Both the position numbers and the translations under genes were made by a program. Positions 33,447 through 40,686 of a stretch of 64,000 nucleotides of DNA are shown here, piece by piece (the stretch's first letter is position 1; each line of letters begins with the position of its first letter). Under the pieces are notes generated by a model. It saw nothing but the letters and a program-made list of their open reading frames with translations. It ran no database searches and was not told the DNA's origin. The stretch is from Kiritimatiellia bacterium (GTDB lineage Bacteria; Verrucomicrobiota; Kiritimatiellia; RFP12; UBA1067). The DNA lies in the NCBI GenBank assembly GCA_017514235.1, contig JAFWKK010000025.1:1-64000 (forward strand). The letters run 5' to 3'.

Positions 33447-33477
33447 CGTGCGCGGAAAAAGACCGGAGGATATGAAA

Positions 33478-34011
33478 ATGAAAAAGACCATGACACTGAA
33501 AAAGATTGCGACCGCGGCATTCGTCGCGCTGGCCGTCATGTCCGCACGGGCTGAGGACAGCTACCTCTTCTGGATGATCGAGCAGTCGCCCACCGCGTAC
33601 AGCGCAACGCAGTACGACTACGCTACGATATCGCAGGATGGCGTCATACTCCACATGTACGCTGAAGATGCCGCGACGGGAAGCGCGACTGATTTAGGCA
33701 CGGAAGTGGTTCCTAACGATGGCGGATACAGCATGGACGAAGGGGCGTATGCGCGGCTCAACTCGGTCCAAGGAGGTTCGTTCCTCGTCGAACTGTGGCG
33801 TGACGGCGTGGACGAGCGCGTCGGCTATGCCACCTACGACTGGGCCTCGATCGAGCCGTTCATAGTGGACACGTTCAACCAGTCCGGCGGCATACCGCTT
33901 TCCGTGACCCAGCCGGACCTTGTTCCCGAACCGTCTGGCGGGCTGCTGATTCTCGTCGGCCTGGCGGGGCTTGCGCTGCGCCGTCGCCGTGCCCGGAAGT
34001 CCGAAGTCTGA
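33478..34011 (+). CDS. PEP-CTERM sorting-domain protein
   Basis: The 177-residue precursor starts at 33478, 7 nt after GGAGGA. It has a Sec signal peptide (LKKIATAAFVALAVMSARA) and ends with a full PEP-CTERM tripartite signal: VPEP, a hydrophobic helix (GGLLILVGLAGLAL) and a basic tail (RRRRARKSEV). Exosortase recognises such tails, and the proteins end up at the cell surface or in exopolysaccharide. The body (DSYLFWMIEQSPTAYSATQY) is not a domain I recognise. It lies 31 nt after the giant gene and is likely co-expressed with it. A CAAX-protease-like gene of exosortase genomes lies at 52864. Confidence 0.9.
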   Translation: MKKTMTLKKIATAAFVALAVMSARAEDSYLFWMIEQSPTAYSATQYDYATISQDGVILHMYAEDAATGSATDLGTEVVPNDGGYSMDEGAYARLNSVQGGSFLVELWRDGVDERVGYATYDWASIEPFIVDTFNQSGGIPLSVTQPDLVPEPSGGLLILVGLAGLALRRRRARKSEV

Positions 34012-34046
34012 AATCCTAAGTCTCATCTTGAAAGGAAAACACTGAA

Positions 34047-34802
34047 ATGAAGAAGTCAATCACGCTTTTCGCAACGGCGATGCTCTGCGGGGCGGCGTTT
34101 GCGGCGGCCAACGACGCGCTCATCTCGTTCTCGACGAAGGGACCCGACAAGTACGCGGACGGTACTGCCGTCCTTGACGGCGAGTGCTACGCGCTCGTGT
34201 GGACTCCGACCGCCTCCGCCGGCGCGGTGGTCGCTGCGGACGGTTCGGTGCAGGGCGGCGAGATAGTGCTCACCGCGCCCGTGGCGAAGAACGGACGCTG
34301 CCCGAAGGTTGTCTTCGAGGTGGACGCCGGGCTCGTCTCGTCGCGCTACAAGGACGGCTCGTGGAGCGTCTACCTCCTCGACACGCGGCGCTACGGCGAG
34401 GGCGGCGCGGTGTCGCTCGCCGGCCTTTCCGGCGGACACGCCACGGTAGTCAACGCCTCCGGCCTTGTGTCCGGCTCGACAGTGCGTTTCGCCGATTCCA
34501 ACGGCCAGATGGCTGGCATAGCCAGCCTTTCGGGCGTTAGCGCAGCGTCTGAGACTGCCGTTCCCGAGGGCACGCCGCGTCCAGAGATCGTCGGCATCCG
34601 CGTGGAGGGCGCGAACGTGTTCGTGACGGTTAAGGGTACTGTCCCCTACCTGCAGTACGACCTTGCGACCGGCGATGCGCCGACAGACGTGTCGGAGAAG
34701 GCCAACGTGCCTCACTGCGGCGCGGAGAGCGTGGACGAGGAAGTAACCTTCGTCACGCCCGTGAAGCCTGGCCCGACGTTCTTCAAGGTCAACCGCAAGT
34801 AA
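34047..34802 (+). CDS. secreted protein of unknown function
   Basis: The 251-residue product has a Sec signal peptide (MKKSITLFATAMLCGAAFAA) and a beta-rich mature part with no recognised domain. It ends PTFFKVNRK; an FF(K/R)V ending also closes the secreted protein at 48540-50873, and such ends are common in secreted proteins of this group. A GAAAGGA ribosome site lies before the ATG. It is the third gene of the giant-protein/PEP-CTERM cluster, 35 nt downstream of the second. Confidence 0.7.
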   Translation: MKKSITLFATAMLCGAAFAAANDALISFSTKGPDKYADGTAVLDGECYALVWTPTASAGAVVAADGSVQGGEIVLTAPVAKNGRCPKVVFEVDAGLVSSRYKDGSWSVYLLDTRRYGEGGAVSLAGLSGGHATVVNASGLVSGSTVRFADSNGQMAGIASLSGVSAASETAVPEGTPRPEIVGIRVEGANVFVTVKGTVPYLQYDLATGDAPTDVSEKANVPHCGAESVDEEVTFVTPVKPGPTFFKVNRK

Positions 34803-34832
34803 CGGCATCGCTTGATTCCATTGTAAACCGCG

Positions 34833-34890
34833 AAACACGCGAAATACACCAAAGACCCTTAGCCGGGCGGGCGGTGTTTTCGCGTGGTTT
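34833..34890. repeat. imperfect long inverted repeat, probable terminator
   Basis: AAACACGCGAAATACACC (34833-34850) pairs with GGTGTTTTCGCGTGGTTT (34873-34890) with one bulge on each side, followed by TTTT at 34896-34899. CGCGAAACACGCGAAATACACC-like phrases are common intergenic repeats in diverse bacteria. Here it probably ends the secreted-protein cluster. Confidence 0.55.
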
Positions 34891-34936
34891 GTGCATTTTG
34901 GGGGCAGTTGCCCCATGTGCGCGTGATTTCTCCGTT

Positions 34937-34952
34937 GCACAATACGTTGTGT
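34937..34952. promoter_or_regulatory. NrdR-box-like palindrome upstream of nrdD
   Basis: GCACAATACGTTGTGT is close to the NrdR consensus ACACWATATATWGTGT (known from regulated nrd genes). A weaker half-match, CTACGACAGATAGTGT, lies at 35012-35027 between the -35 and -10 boxes of the putative nrdD promoter. The two are 75 bp apart, about seven helical turns, whereas the usual NrdR spacing is about three. Confidence 0.5.
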
Positions 34953-35003
34953 ATTTCGGATGCAGTGTCTACAACCTGTTGATAAGTTTTCACATTTTCC
35001 CCC

Positions 35004-35032
35004 TTGCCAATCTACGACAGATAGTGTATCAT
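35004..35032 (+). promoter_or_regulatory. putative nrdD promoter
   Basis: TTGCCA (35004-35009) and TATCAT (35027-35032) are separated by 17 bp. The leader to the nrdD ATG is about 50 nt. The spacer carries the second NrdR-like half-site. Confidence 0.5.
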
Positions 35033-35088
35033 TCTTCCTGTAGCTACAAAATAGGGTAAACCAACTTGAAAGGCGGAAGCTCGGCAAC

Positions 35089-37326
35089 ATGAAGCAGATG
35101 AAGATCATAAAGCGCAGTGGCGAGGAAAAGGCGTTCGACATCACGAAGATCGAGAACGCGATTCGCAAGGCGTCGCAGGCAGTCGACTACAAGAATGCGC
35201 TTTCGGAAGGGCGCATCAAGCTGATTGCCGAGGAGGTTGCGGGCGTGTGCGCTGCGCGCGACCGCGCGATGACGGTCGAGGAGATTCAAGACGTCGTCGA
35301 GACGAAGATCATGGAGATGGGGGCGCACGAGGTCGCGAAGAAGTACATCACGTACCGCTACAAGCAGTCGCTTCTCCGGCAGGCGAACACCACCGACCAG
35401 CAGATCATGTCGCTCATCGAGAGCAACAACGAGGACGTGAAGCAGGAGAACTCGAACAAGAACCCGACGATCAACGCGGTCCAGCGCGATTACATGGCCG
35501 GCGAGGTGTCGAAGGACGTTGCGTCGCGCCTGCTGCTCCCGGCGGACGTCGTCCAGGCTCACAAGGACGGGATAATCCACTTTCATGACATGGACTACTT
35601 CGCGCAGCACATGCACAACTGCGACCTCGTGAACCTCGAGGACATGCTGCAGAACGGAACCGTGATCTCCGGCACGATGATCGAGAAGCCGAAGTCGTTC
35701 TCGACGGCGTGCAACATCGCGACGCAGATCATCGCGCAGGTCGCCTCCAACCAGTACGGCGGGCAGTCGATCTCGCTGACGCACCTGGCGCCGTTCGTCG
35801 AGGTGTCGCGCCAGTCGATCGCGAAGGATCTCGCGGCGGAGTGCGAGATGGCCGGCGCCAAGGTCGGCAAGGCGGCGTTCGACGCCATCGTCGAGAAGCG
35901 CGTGCGCAAGGAGATACAGAAGGGCGTGCAGACGATACAGTACCAGGTCGTGACGCTCATGACTACGAACGGCCAGGCGCCGTTCGTGACGGTCTACATG
36001 TATCTCGGCGAGGCGCGCAGCGAGCAGGAGCGCAAGGACCTGGCGATGATCATAGAGGAGGTCCTGAACGAGCGCATCAGGGGCGTCAAGAACGAGGCGG
36101 GCGTCTACATCACCCCGGCGTTCCCGAAGCTCATATACGTGCTTGAGGAGCAGAACGTGCGCGAGGGGTCGCCATACTGGTATCTAACGGAACTTGCGGC
36201 GAAATGCACGGCGAAGCGCATGGTGCCCGACTACATCTCCGAGAAGAAGATGCGCGAGTACAAGCTGTCGAAGGGCGAGACCGTCGGCCATGGCGACACC
36301 TACACCTGCATGGGCTGCAGGTCGTTCCTTACGCCTGACCGCTCCGGCAACGGCTACGGCAACGTGGCGAACGCCGGCAACTACGAGCCCGGCAAGCCCA
36401 AGTACTACGGGCGCTTCAACCAGGGCGTCGTGACGATCAACCTCGTTGACATCGCGCTCTCGGCACATGGCGACATGGAGAAGTTCTGGGAGATCTTCGG
36501 CGAGCGCTGCGAGCTCTGCCACAGGGCGCTGCAGTGCCGCCACGAGCGGCTGAAGGGCACGTCGTCCGATGCGGCTCCGATACTCTGGCAGTACGGTGCG
36601 CTGGCGCGTCTCAAGAAAGGCGAGAAGATCGACAAGCTCCTCTACGGCGGCTACTCCACAATTTCCCTTGGCTACGCCGGCCTGTGGGAGTGCGTGTTCT
36701 CGATGACGGGCAAGAAGCTCACCGAGCCGGAAGGCGAGGAGTTCGGGCTCGAGGTCATGAAGAAGCTCAACGAGTACACTGCGAAGTGGAAGGCTGCGGA
36801 GGACATCGACTACTCCCTCTACGGCACCCCGCTCGAGTCCACGACCTACAAGTTCGCCAAGTGCCTGCAGAAGCGCTTCGGGGTCATCAAGGGCGTCACC
36901 GACAAGAACTACATCACCAACTCCTACCACATACACGTGACGGAGCCGATCGACGCGTTCAAGAAACTCGAGATCGAGTCGAAGTTCCAGAAGCTGTCGC
37001 CCGGCGGCGCGATAAGCTACGTCGAAGTGCCCAACATGCAAAACAACATACCGGCCGTCCTCGCGATCATGCAGTACATCTACGACCACATCATGTACGC
37101 CGAGCTGAACACCAAGAGCGACTACTGCCAGGTGTGCGGCTTCGACGGCGAGATCGAGATCGTGAAGGACGAGAGCGGCAAGCTTATCTGGAAGTGCCCG
37201 AAGTGCGGCAACACCGACGAGTCGAAGCTCAACGTCGCCAGGCGCACGTGCGGCTACATCGGCAGCCAGTTCTGGAACCAGGGCCGCACGCAGGAGATCA
37301 AGGAGCGCGTCCTCCACGTGTCGTGA
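35089..37326 (+). CDS. nrdD: anaerobic ribonucleoside-triphosphate reductase (class III)
   Basis: NrdD makes deoxyribonucleotides without oxygen by a glycyl radical mechanism. The 745-residue product has an N-terminal ATP-cone (KIIKRSGEEKAFDITKIENA), which senses ATP/dATP, and the catalytic barrel with FHDMDYFAQHMHNCDL. A C-terminal zinc ribbon (CQVCG ... CPKCG) is followed by the radical loop RRTCGYIGSQFWNQGRTQEI with Gly at residue 722. It needs the activase NrdG, which is not adjacent. The next gene, psd, overlaps the stop by 4 nt. The upstream NrdR-like box suggests dNTP-dependent repression. Confidence 0.97.
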   Translation: MKQMKIIKRSGEEKAFDITKIENAIRKASQAVDYKNALSEGRIKLIAEEVAGVCAARDRAMTVEEIQDVVETKIMEMGAHEVAKKYITYRYKQSLLRQANTTDQQIMSLIESNNEDVKQENSNKNPTINAVQRDYMAGEVSKDVASRLLLPADVVQAHKDGIIHFHDMDYFAQHMHNCDLVNLEDMLQNGTVISGTMIEKPKSFSTACNIATQIIAQVASNQYGGQSISLTHLAPFVEVSRQSIAKDLAAECEMAGAKVGKAAFDAIVEKRVRKEIQKGVQTIQYQVVTLMTTNGQAPFVTVYMYLGEARSEQERKDLAMIIEEVLNERIRGVKNEAGVYITPAFPKLIYVLEEQNVREGSPYWYLTELAAKCTAKRMVPDYISEKKMREYKLSKGETVGHGDTYTCMGCRSFLTPDRSGNGYGNVANAGNYEPGKPKYYGRFNQGVVTINLVDIALSAHGDMEKFWEIFGERCELCHRALQCRHERLKGTSSDAAPILWQYGALARLKKGEKIDKLLYGGYSTISLGYAGLWECVFSMTGKKLTEPEGEEFGLEVMKKLNEYTAKWKAAEDIDYSLYGTPLESTTYKFAKCLQKRFGVIKGVTDKNYITNSYHIHVTEPIDAFKKLEIESKFQKLSPGGAISYVEVPNMQNNIPAVLAIMQYIYDHIMYAELNTKSDYCQVCGFDGEIEIVKDESGKLIWKCPKCGNTDESKLNVARRTCGYIGSQFWNQGRTQEIKERVLHVS

Positions 37327-38216
37327 CGGTTGAGTACATCGACCGCCGTTCGGGGCGCCGCGTCCGCGAAAGCGTAATGGGCGACGGCGCCCTGCGCTTT
37401 GCCTACGAGACGCTGCTGGGGCGGACGCTCTGGCCGGTGCTGTTCGGCTCGCGCCTCTGCTCGGCCGTACTCGGGCGCCGTTACGACTCGCCGCGCTCGA
37501 AGTCCGACATCGCCTCCCTCGCGTCTATACCGGGCTGCTGCCCCGACGAGGCGGAGAAGCCTCTTTCCGAATACGGGTCGTTCAACGAGTTCTTCACGCG
37601 GCGGCTGAAGCCGGGGGCGCGTCCGCTCGGCGAAGGGTTCGTAAGCCCGGCAGACGGAAGGCTCAGGCTCTTCCTCGGCGCCTACGCCGACAGCCCGTTT
37701 CCGCTCAAGGGTGCGCGTCGGACGCTGCGCGAAGTGTTCGGCCCGCCCGGTGCGCCGCAGGTTCCCGGCGGCCGCTACGACGTCGCAGTCGTGCGCCTTG
37801 CGCCGGTCGACTACCATCGCTTCCACTTCCCATGCGACTGCCGTACGCCAGACGCACCATGCGTCATGCGAGGGGCGTACCATTCGGTGAACCCGATCGC
37901 GCTCGTGCGCCGTCCCGACGTGTATGCGGAGAACGAACGGCAGATCGTCCGCGCGGAGGCGGACTTCGGCTCCTTCTGGCTCGTGGACGTCGGGGCGTTC
38001 GGGGTCGGGACCATCGTCCAGACGTATGGCGGCGTCGACCATGCGAAGGGCGACGAGAAGGGGTATTTCAAGTTCGGCGGATCGACGGTGATTCTCGTGG
38101 CGCCCGCGGCGGCGCTGCGCTTTGACGGCGACCTAGTGCGAAACTCTTCCGACGGTTTGGAGACGCTGGTGCGCTGCGGCGAGCGGATCGCCTTGCCTGC
38201 GACGCGTCAGGGTTAA
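37323..38216 (+). CDS. psd: phosphatidylserine decarboxylase proenzyme
   Basis: Psd converts phosphatidylserine to phosphatidylethanolamine at the membrane. It self-cleaves before a Ser that becomes the pyruvoyl cofactor, here in FKFGGSTVILVAP near residue 258. Other signatures are VSPADGRL (the triad Asp), VDYHRFHFPCDC (the triad His) and the N-terminal VEYIDRRSGRRVRESVMGDG of the clostridial/chlamydial type-II form. The product is 297 residues, a normal size. The GTG start at 37323 overlaps the nrdD stop (GTGA), so the two are translationally coupled although unrelated in function. Confidence 0.93.
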   Translation: MTVEYIDRRSGRRVRESVMGDGALRFAYETLLGRTLWPVLFGSRLCSAVLGRRYDSPRSKSDIASLASIPGCCPDEAEKPLSEYGSFNEFFTRRLKPGARPLGEGFVSPADGRLRLFLGAYADSPFPLKGARRTLREVFGPPGAPQVPGGRYDVAVVRLAPVDYHRFHFPCDCRTPDAPCVMRGAYHSVNPIALVRRPDVYAENERQIVRAEADFGSFWLVDVGAFGVGTIVQTYGGVDHAKGDEKGYFKFGGSTVILVAPAAALRFDGDLVRNSSDGLETLVRCGERIALPATRQG

Positions 38217-38618
38217 CCGGCGGCGCATCTATGATTTTCATCTATGCTTGATTGGAATCGGGAAAAACCCGACGCCTTCGGCGTGGATGCATTTCCGCTC
38301 CGCTTTTTGCGTTAACTCCGATGGCTGGCAAAAAGGCGTCATTACCATTCCGCCTCGTGTTCCACGCCATACAGCCGCGGTTATGGCACTCTTCACGTTC
38401 ATGTTTAGGGGCTGCCTTCGGCAGAGGAGGTCTGGAGGACGCTTCCTCCAGCTACAACAGCGTAGAAGAAATGCGACATGTCACAGGTTGAAACGCGCGA
38501 AGCCGTGGAGCGTTAGCGAGAACAACAACCCTCGGAGTTTCTTTAAAAGAGATTAAGCAGATGCACCCCGGCTTTTTCGCTTATGTAGTTTCCCGTTGCA
38601 TTCGGCGGCGCGGTATGG
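38217..38618 (+). other. structured intergenic region, possible non-coding RNA
   Basis: No credible gene lies here: the short frames are not protein-like. The stretch holds several hairpins: ACGCC-TTC-GGCGT near 38272-38284, CTGCC-TTC-GGCAG (38412-38424) and a perfect 8-bp stem CTGGAGGA-CGCT-TCCTCCAG (38432-38451). A purine-rich, unpaired-looking segment follows, then GCTTTTT at 38571. I could not match it to tmRNA, RNase P RNA, 6S RNA or SRP RNA by signature sequences. It may be a lineage-specific RNA or decayed DNA. Confidence 0.35.
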
Positions 38619-38624
38619 TATACT
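38614..38624 (+). promoter_or_regulatory. rpsP promoter -10 region
   Basis: TATGGTATACT gives a TATACT -10 box at 38619-38624 with an extended TGG. The rpsP ATG lies 38 nt further, the same leader length as for rpsL. Confidence 0.6.
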
Positions 38625-38662
38625 ACGCGCCGTTTCATTCACCGAAAGGGCAAGAACGAACC

Positions 38663-38962
38663 ATGGTAAAGATCAGAATGCGTCGCACGGGGTGCACCAA
38701 CCACGCGACCTATCGCATTGTCGCGGCGGATTCGCGTTCGCCGCGCGACGGCAAGTTCCTTGAGATCCTCGGGTGGTACGACACCCAGATCAAGGAGAAC
38801 AACTTCAAGCTCGACCTTGAGCGCGTCGATCGCTGGCTCAAGCAGGGCGCCCAGCCATCCGCTACGGTCGCCTCGCTCATCCGCCGCGCCAGGAACCCCG
38901 AGCTGAAGCCTCATCACGCGACGAAGGCGAAGGCGAAGTCCGACGCGAAGAAGGAGGGCTGA
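38663..38962 (+). CDS. rpsP: 30S ribosomal protein S16
   Basis: S16 stabilises the 5' domain of 16S rRNA. The 99-residue product shows the family pattern MVKIRMRRTGCTNHATYRIV, DSRSPRDGKFLEILGWYD and the VDRWLKQGAQPSATVASLI helix. The ATG at 38663 is fixed by homology, although an open frame extends upstream. rplS follows 4 nt later. The rimM and trmD genes that usually separate rpsP and rplS are absent. Confidence 0.96.
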   Translation: MVKIRMRRTGCTNHATYRIVAADSRSPRDGKFLEILGWYDTQIKENNFKLDLERVDRWLKQGAQPSATVASLIRRARNPELKPHHATKAKAKSDAKKEG

Positions 38963-38966
38963 GACA

Positions 38967-39335
38967 ATGGGCATCAAGATTTTGGACAAGATCAACGCGG
39001 AGCAGACGGCCGCGCTCGCCGGGAAGAATTTTCCGGAGTTCCGCGCCGGCGACATCGTCCGCGTCTCGATCAAGATCAAGGAAGGCGACAAGTTCCGCAT
39101 CCAGGACTTCGAGGGCAAGGTTCTCGCGGTCGACAACGGGCGCAAGAACGTCGCCGGCAACTTCACCGTCTCCCGCGACACCTATGGCGTCCGCGTCGAG
39201 AAGCTGTTCCCGTTCAACAGCCCCTGGGTGGAGGCGATCAAGGTCGTCAAGAAGGGCACCGCCCGCCGGGCGAAGCTCTACAACGAGCGCACCTTCTGCT
39301 CGCACAAGGCTGTGCGCAAGCTCGTGAAGAAGTAA
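38967..39335 (+). CDS. rplS: 50S ribosomal protein L19
   Basis: L19 lies at the interface of the two subunits. The 122-residue product contains FRAGDIVRVSIKIKEGDKFR, the Q-DFEGKVLAVDNG core, TVSRDTYGVRVEKLFPFNSP and a basic C-terminal tail ending KLVKK. It ends about 25 nt before a strong hairpin terminator shared with the convergent dinB. Confidence 0.96.
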   Translation: MGIKILDKINAEQTAALAGKNFPEFRAGDIVRVSIKIKEGDKFRIQDFEGKVLAVDNGRKNVAGNFTVSRDTYGVRVEKLFPFNSPWVEAIKVVKKGTARRAKLYNERTFCSHKAVRKLVKK

Positions 39336-39360
39336 GGGGCCGCTAAGGCGAATGAAACAG

Positions 39361-39399
39361 GCGGGCGACGGCTGCACGGCTGTCGCCCGCTTGCGTTTT
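39361..39399. terminator. bidirectional terminator between rplS and dinB
   Basis: GCGGGCGAC (39361-39369) pairs perfectly with GTCGCCCGC (39382-39390), with a further GGC/GGC-adjacent inner pairing and a TTGCGTTTT tail. The genes on either side converge, so it probably serves both. Confidence 0.75.
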
Positions 39400-39413
39400 G
39401 CGGTGAAGCGGCC

Positions 39414-40565
39414 TCACACGGAAAGGCCGTGGTCGCGAAGCCCGTCGAGCGTCTCGCTGAGCCGCTCGCGCTTTTCCCGCAGCTTGTCGCGCGGGTCCGC
39501 GAAGAGCGCGGGCTCCCCGGCGTCCGGAGTGAACTGCATGTGGCTGAGGCCGAAGCCGACGAGCCGCACGGCGCCGAACTTTTCGCGGTCGAACAGCTCC
39601 AGCGCCTTGGCGCGGAACGAGAAGTCGTCGCGGGCCGGCGCATCGAACGGCGTCTGTCGGGTGATGGTGTTGAACGCGGCGTCGCGGAGCTTGATGCGGG
39701 CCGTGCGGGCCCAGCGGGGCGCGGTCCGGAAGCGGCGCCCGACGTCCTCCACGAGCTCCAGGAGCTTCGTCCGCACTACGCGCCGGTCGGTAACGTCGGT
39801 GTCGAAGGTATGTTCGCGGCTGACTGACTTCTCGTCGGACGGCTCCCAGTGCACCGTGTCGTCGGAGCGCCCGAAAGCGTATTCGCGCAGCGCGGACGCC
39901 GCGTGCGCGGAGCCTAGGATGGTTGCGAGCTGCGCCTCGGGAAGCCTCTGGATGTCGCCGCAGATCGCGATTCCGTAGGGCCGGAGAAGCCTTTCGGTGT
40001 GCTGTCCGATGCCCCAGAGGACGCCGATCGGCTGCGGCGCTAGGAACGCGGCGATCGCATCCGGGTCGAACGGCATCACTGTCATCCCGTCGGGCTTGTG
40101 CATCTCGGAACCGATCTTTGCCAGCAGACGGTTTGGCGCTATGCCTACGGAGCATGTTACGCCGCACGTTTCGCGGACTTCGCGGCGCAGCGCCTCGCCG
40201 AGGCGCTGCGCAGTGCCGTGCAGGTGCACCGAGCCGGTGATGTCCATGAATGCCTCGTCGATGGATACGGCCTCGACGAACGGAGTGTAGTGCCCGAAGA
40301 CCTCGAAGGCGCGTTCCGAGACTTCGGAATAGAGCCTCATGTTCGGCCGGACGAATATTGCCTGCGGGCAGAGCGAATACGCCGTGCGGGACGGCATTGC
40401 GGATCGCACTCCGAACTTCCTGGCCTCGTAGGAGCATGTGGACACGACGCCTCGCTCGTGCGGCCCCGAGCCGACGACAAGGGGGCGTCCGCGCCATTCG
40501 GGATGGTGCAGCAGCTCGACGGACGCGAAGAAGGCGTCCATGTCCACATGCAGTATCGTTCGCAC
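39414..40565 (-). CDS. dinB: DNA polymerase IV (Y family)
   Basis: DinB is a translesion polymerase that bypasses damaged template bases. The 383-residue product has the catalytic VDMDAFFASVE near the N-terminus, SIDEAFMDITG with the Asp-Glu pair, NRLLAKIGSEMHKPDG, and the helix-hairpin-helix thumb around PQPIGVLWGIG. The C-terminus lacks a clear beta-clamp peptide. The start is a GTG at 40565, set by homology (RTILHVDMDAFF). A TATAAT on the minus strand lies only 6 nt upstream, so the mRNA is predicted to be leaderless. It shares a divergent control region with the gene at 40687. No LexA-like box is recognised. Confidence 0.95.
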   Translation of the reverse strand: MRTILHVDMDAFFASVELLHHPEWRGRPLVVGSGPHERGVVSTCSYEARKFGVRSAMPSRTAYSLCPQAIFVRPNMRLYSEVSERAFEVFGHYTPFVEAVSIDEAFMDITGSVHLHGTAQRLGEALRREVRETCGVTCSVGIAPNRLLAKIGSEMHKPDGMTVMPFDPDAIAAFLAPQPIGVLWGIGQHTERLLRPYGIAICGDIQRLPEAQLATILGSAHAASALREYAFGRSDDTVHWEPSDEKSVSREHTFDTDVTDRRVVRTKLLELVEDVGRRFRTAPRWARTARIKLRDAAFNTITRQTPFDAPARDDFSFRAKALELFDREKFGAVRLVGFGLSHMQFTPDAGEPALFADPRDKLREKRERLSETLDGLRDHGLSV

Positions 40566-40571
40566 GGACAG

Positions 40572-40577
40572 ATTATA
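40572..40577 (-). promoter_or_regulatory. dinB -10 box, predicted leaderless start
   Basis: On the minus strand GTGCTATAAT ends 6 nt before the GTG start codon, with only CTGTCC between. A transcription start at the normal distance would coincide with the start codon. Confidence 0.6.
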
Positions 40578-40665
40578 GCACAAAGGACGGGTTGTGTGGC
40601 TATTGAGAGAGACCTTTCGCGCCTGCGGGATGAAGAAATCACGGAAACAACACACAGTATTCGGA

Positions 40666-40679
40666 TTTTTTGGTATAAT
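40666..40679 (+). promoter_or_regulatory. promoter of the Tat-signal GH20-like gene, predicted leaderless
   Basis: TTTTTTGGTATAAT ends 7 nt before the ATG at 40687 (AGACGGC between). The T-tract, TGG extension and spacing repeat those at 4534-4546 and 54491-54504. Confidence 0.6.
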
Positions 40680-40686
40680 AGACGGC

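Noticed and set aside
35089..37326. Reading nrdD as a pyruvate formate-lyase
   Set aside because: The ATP-cone at the start, the C-terminal zinc ribbon and the CGYIG radical loop are specific to class III ribonucleotide reductase.
38248..38556. Short frames between psd and rpsP
   Set aside because: They have low-complexity, mixed codon use, no ribosome site and no similarity to known domains; the stretch is better described as structured non-coding DNA.
39343..40497. Alternative minus-strand frame over dinB
   Set aside because: It is Arg/Ala-rich and has no family motifs; the dinB frame has all catalytic motifs.
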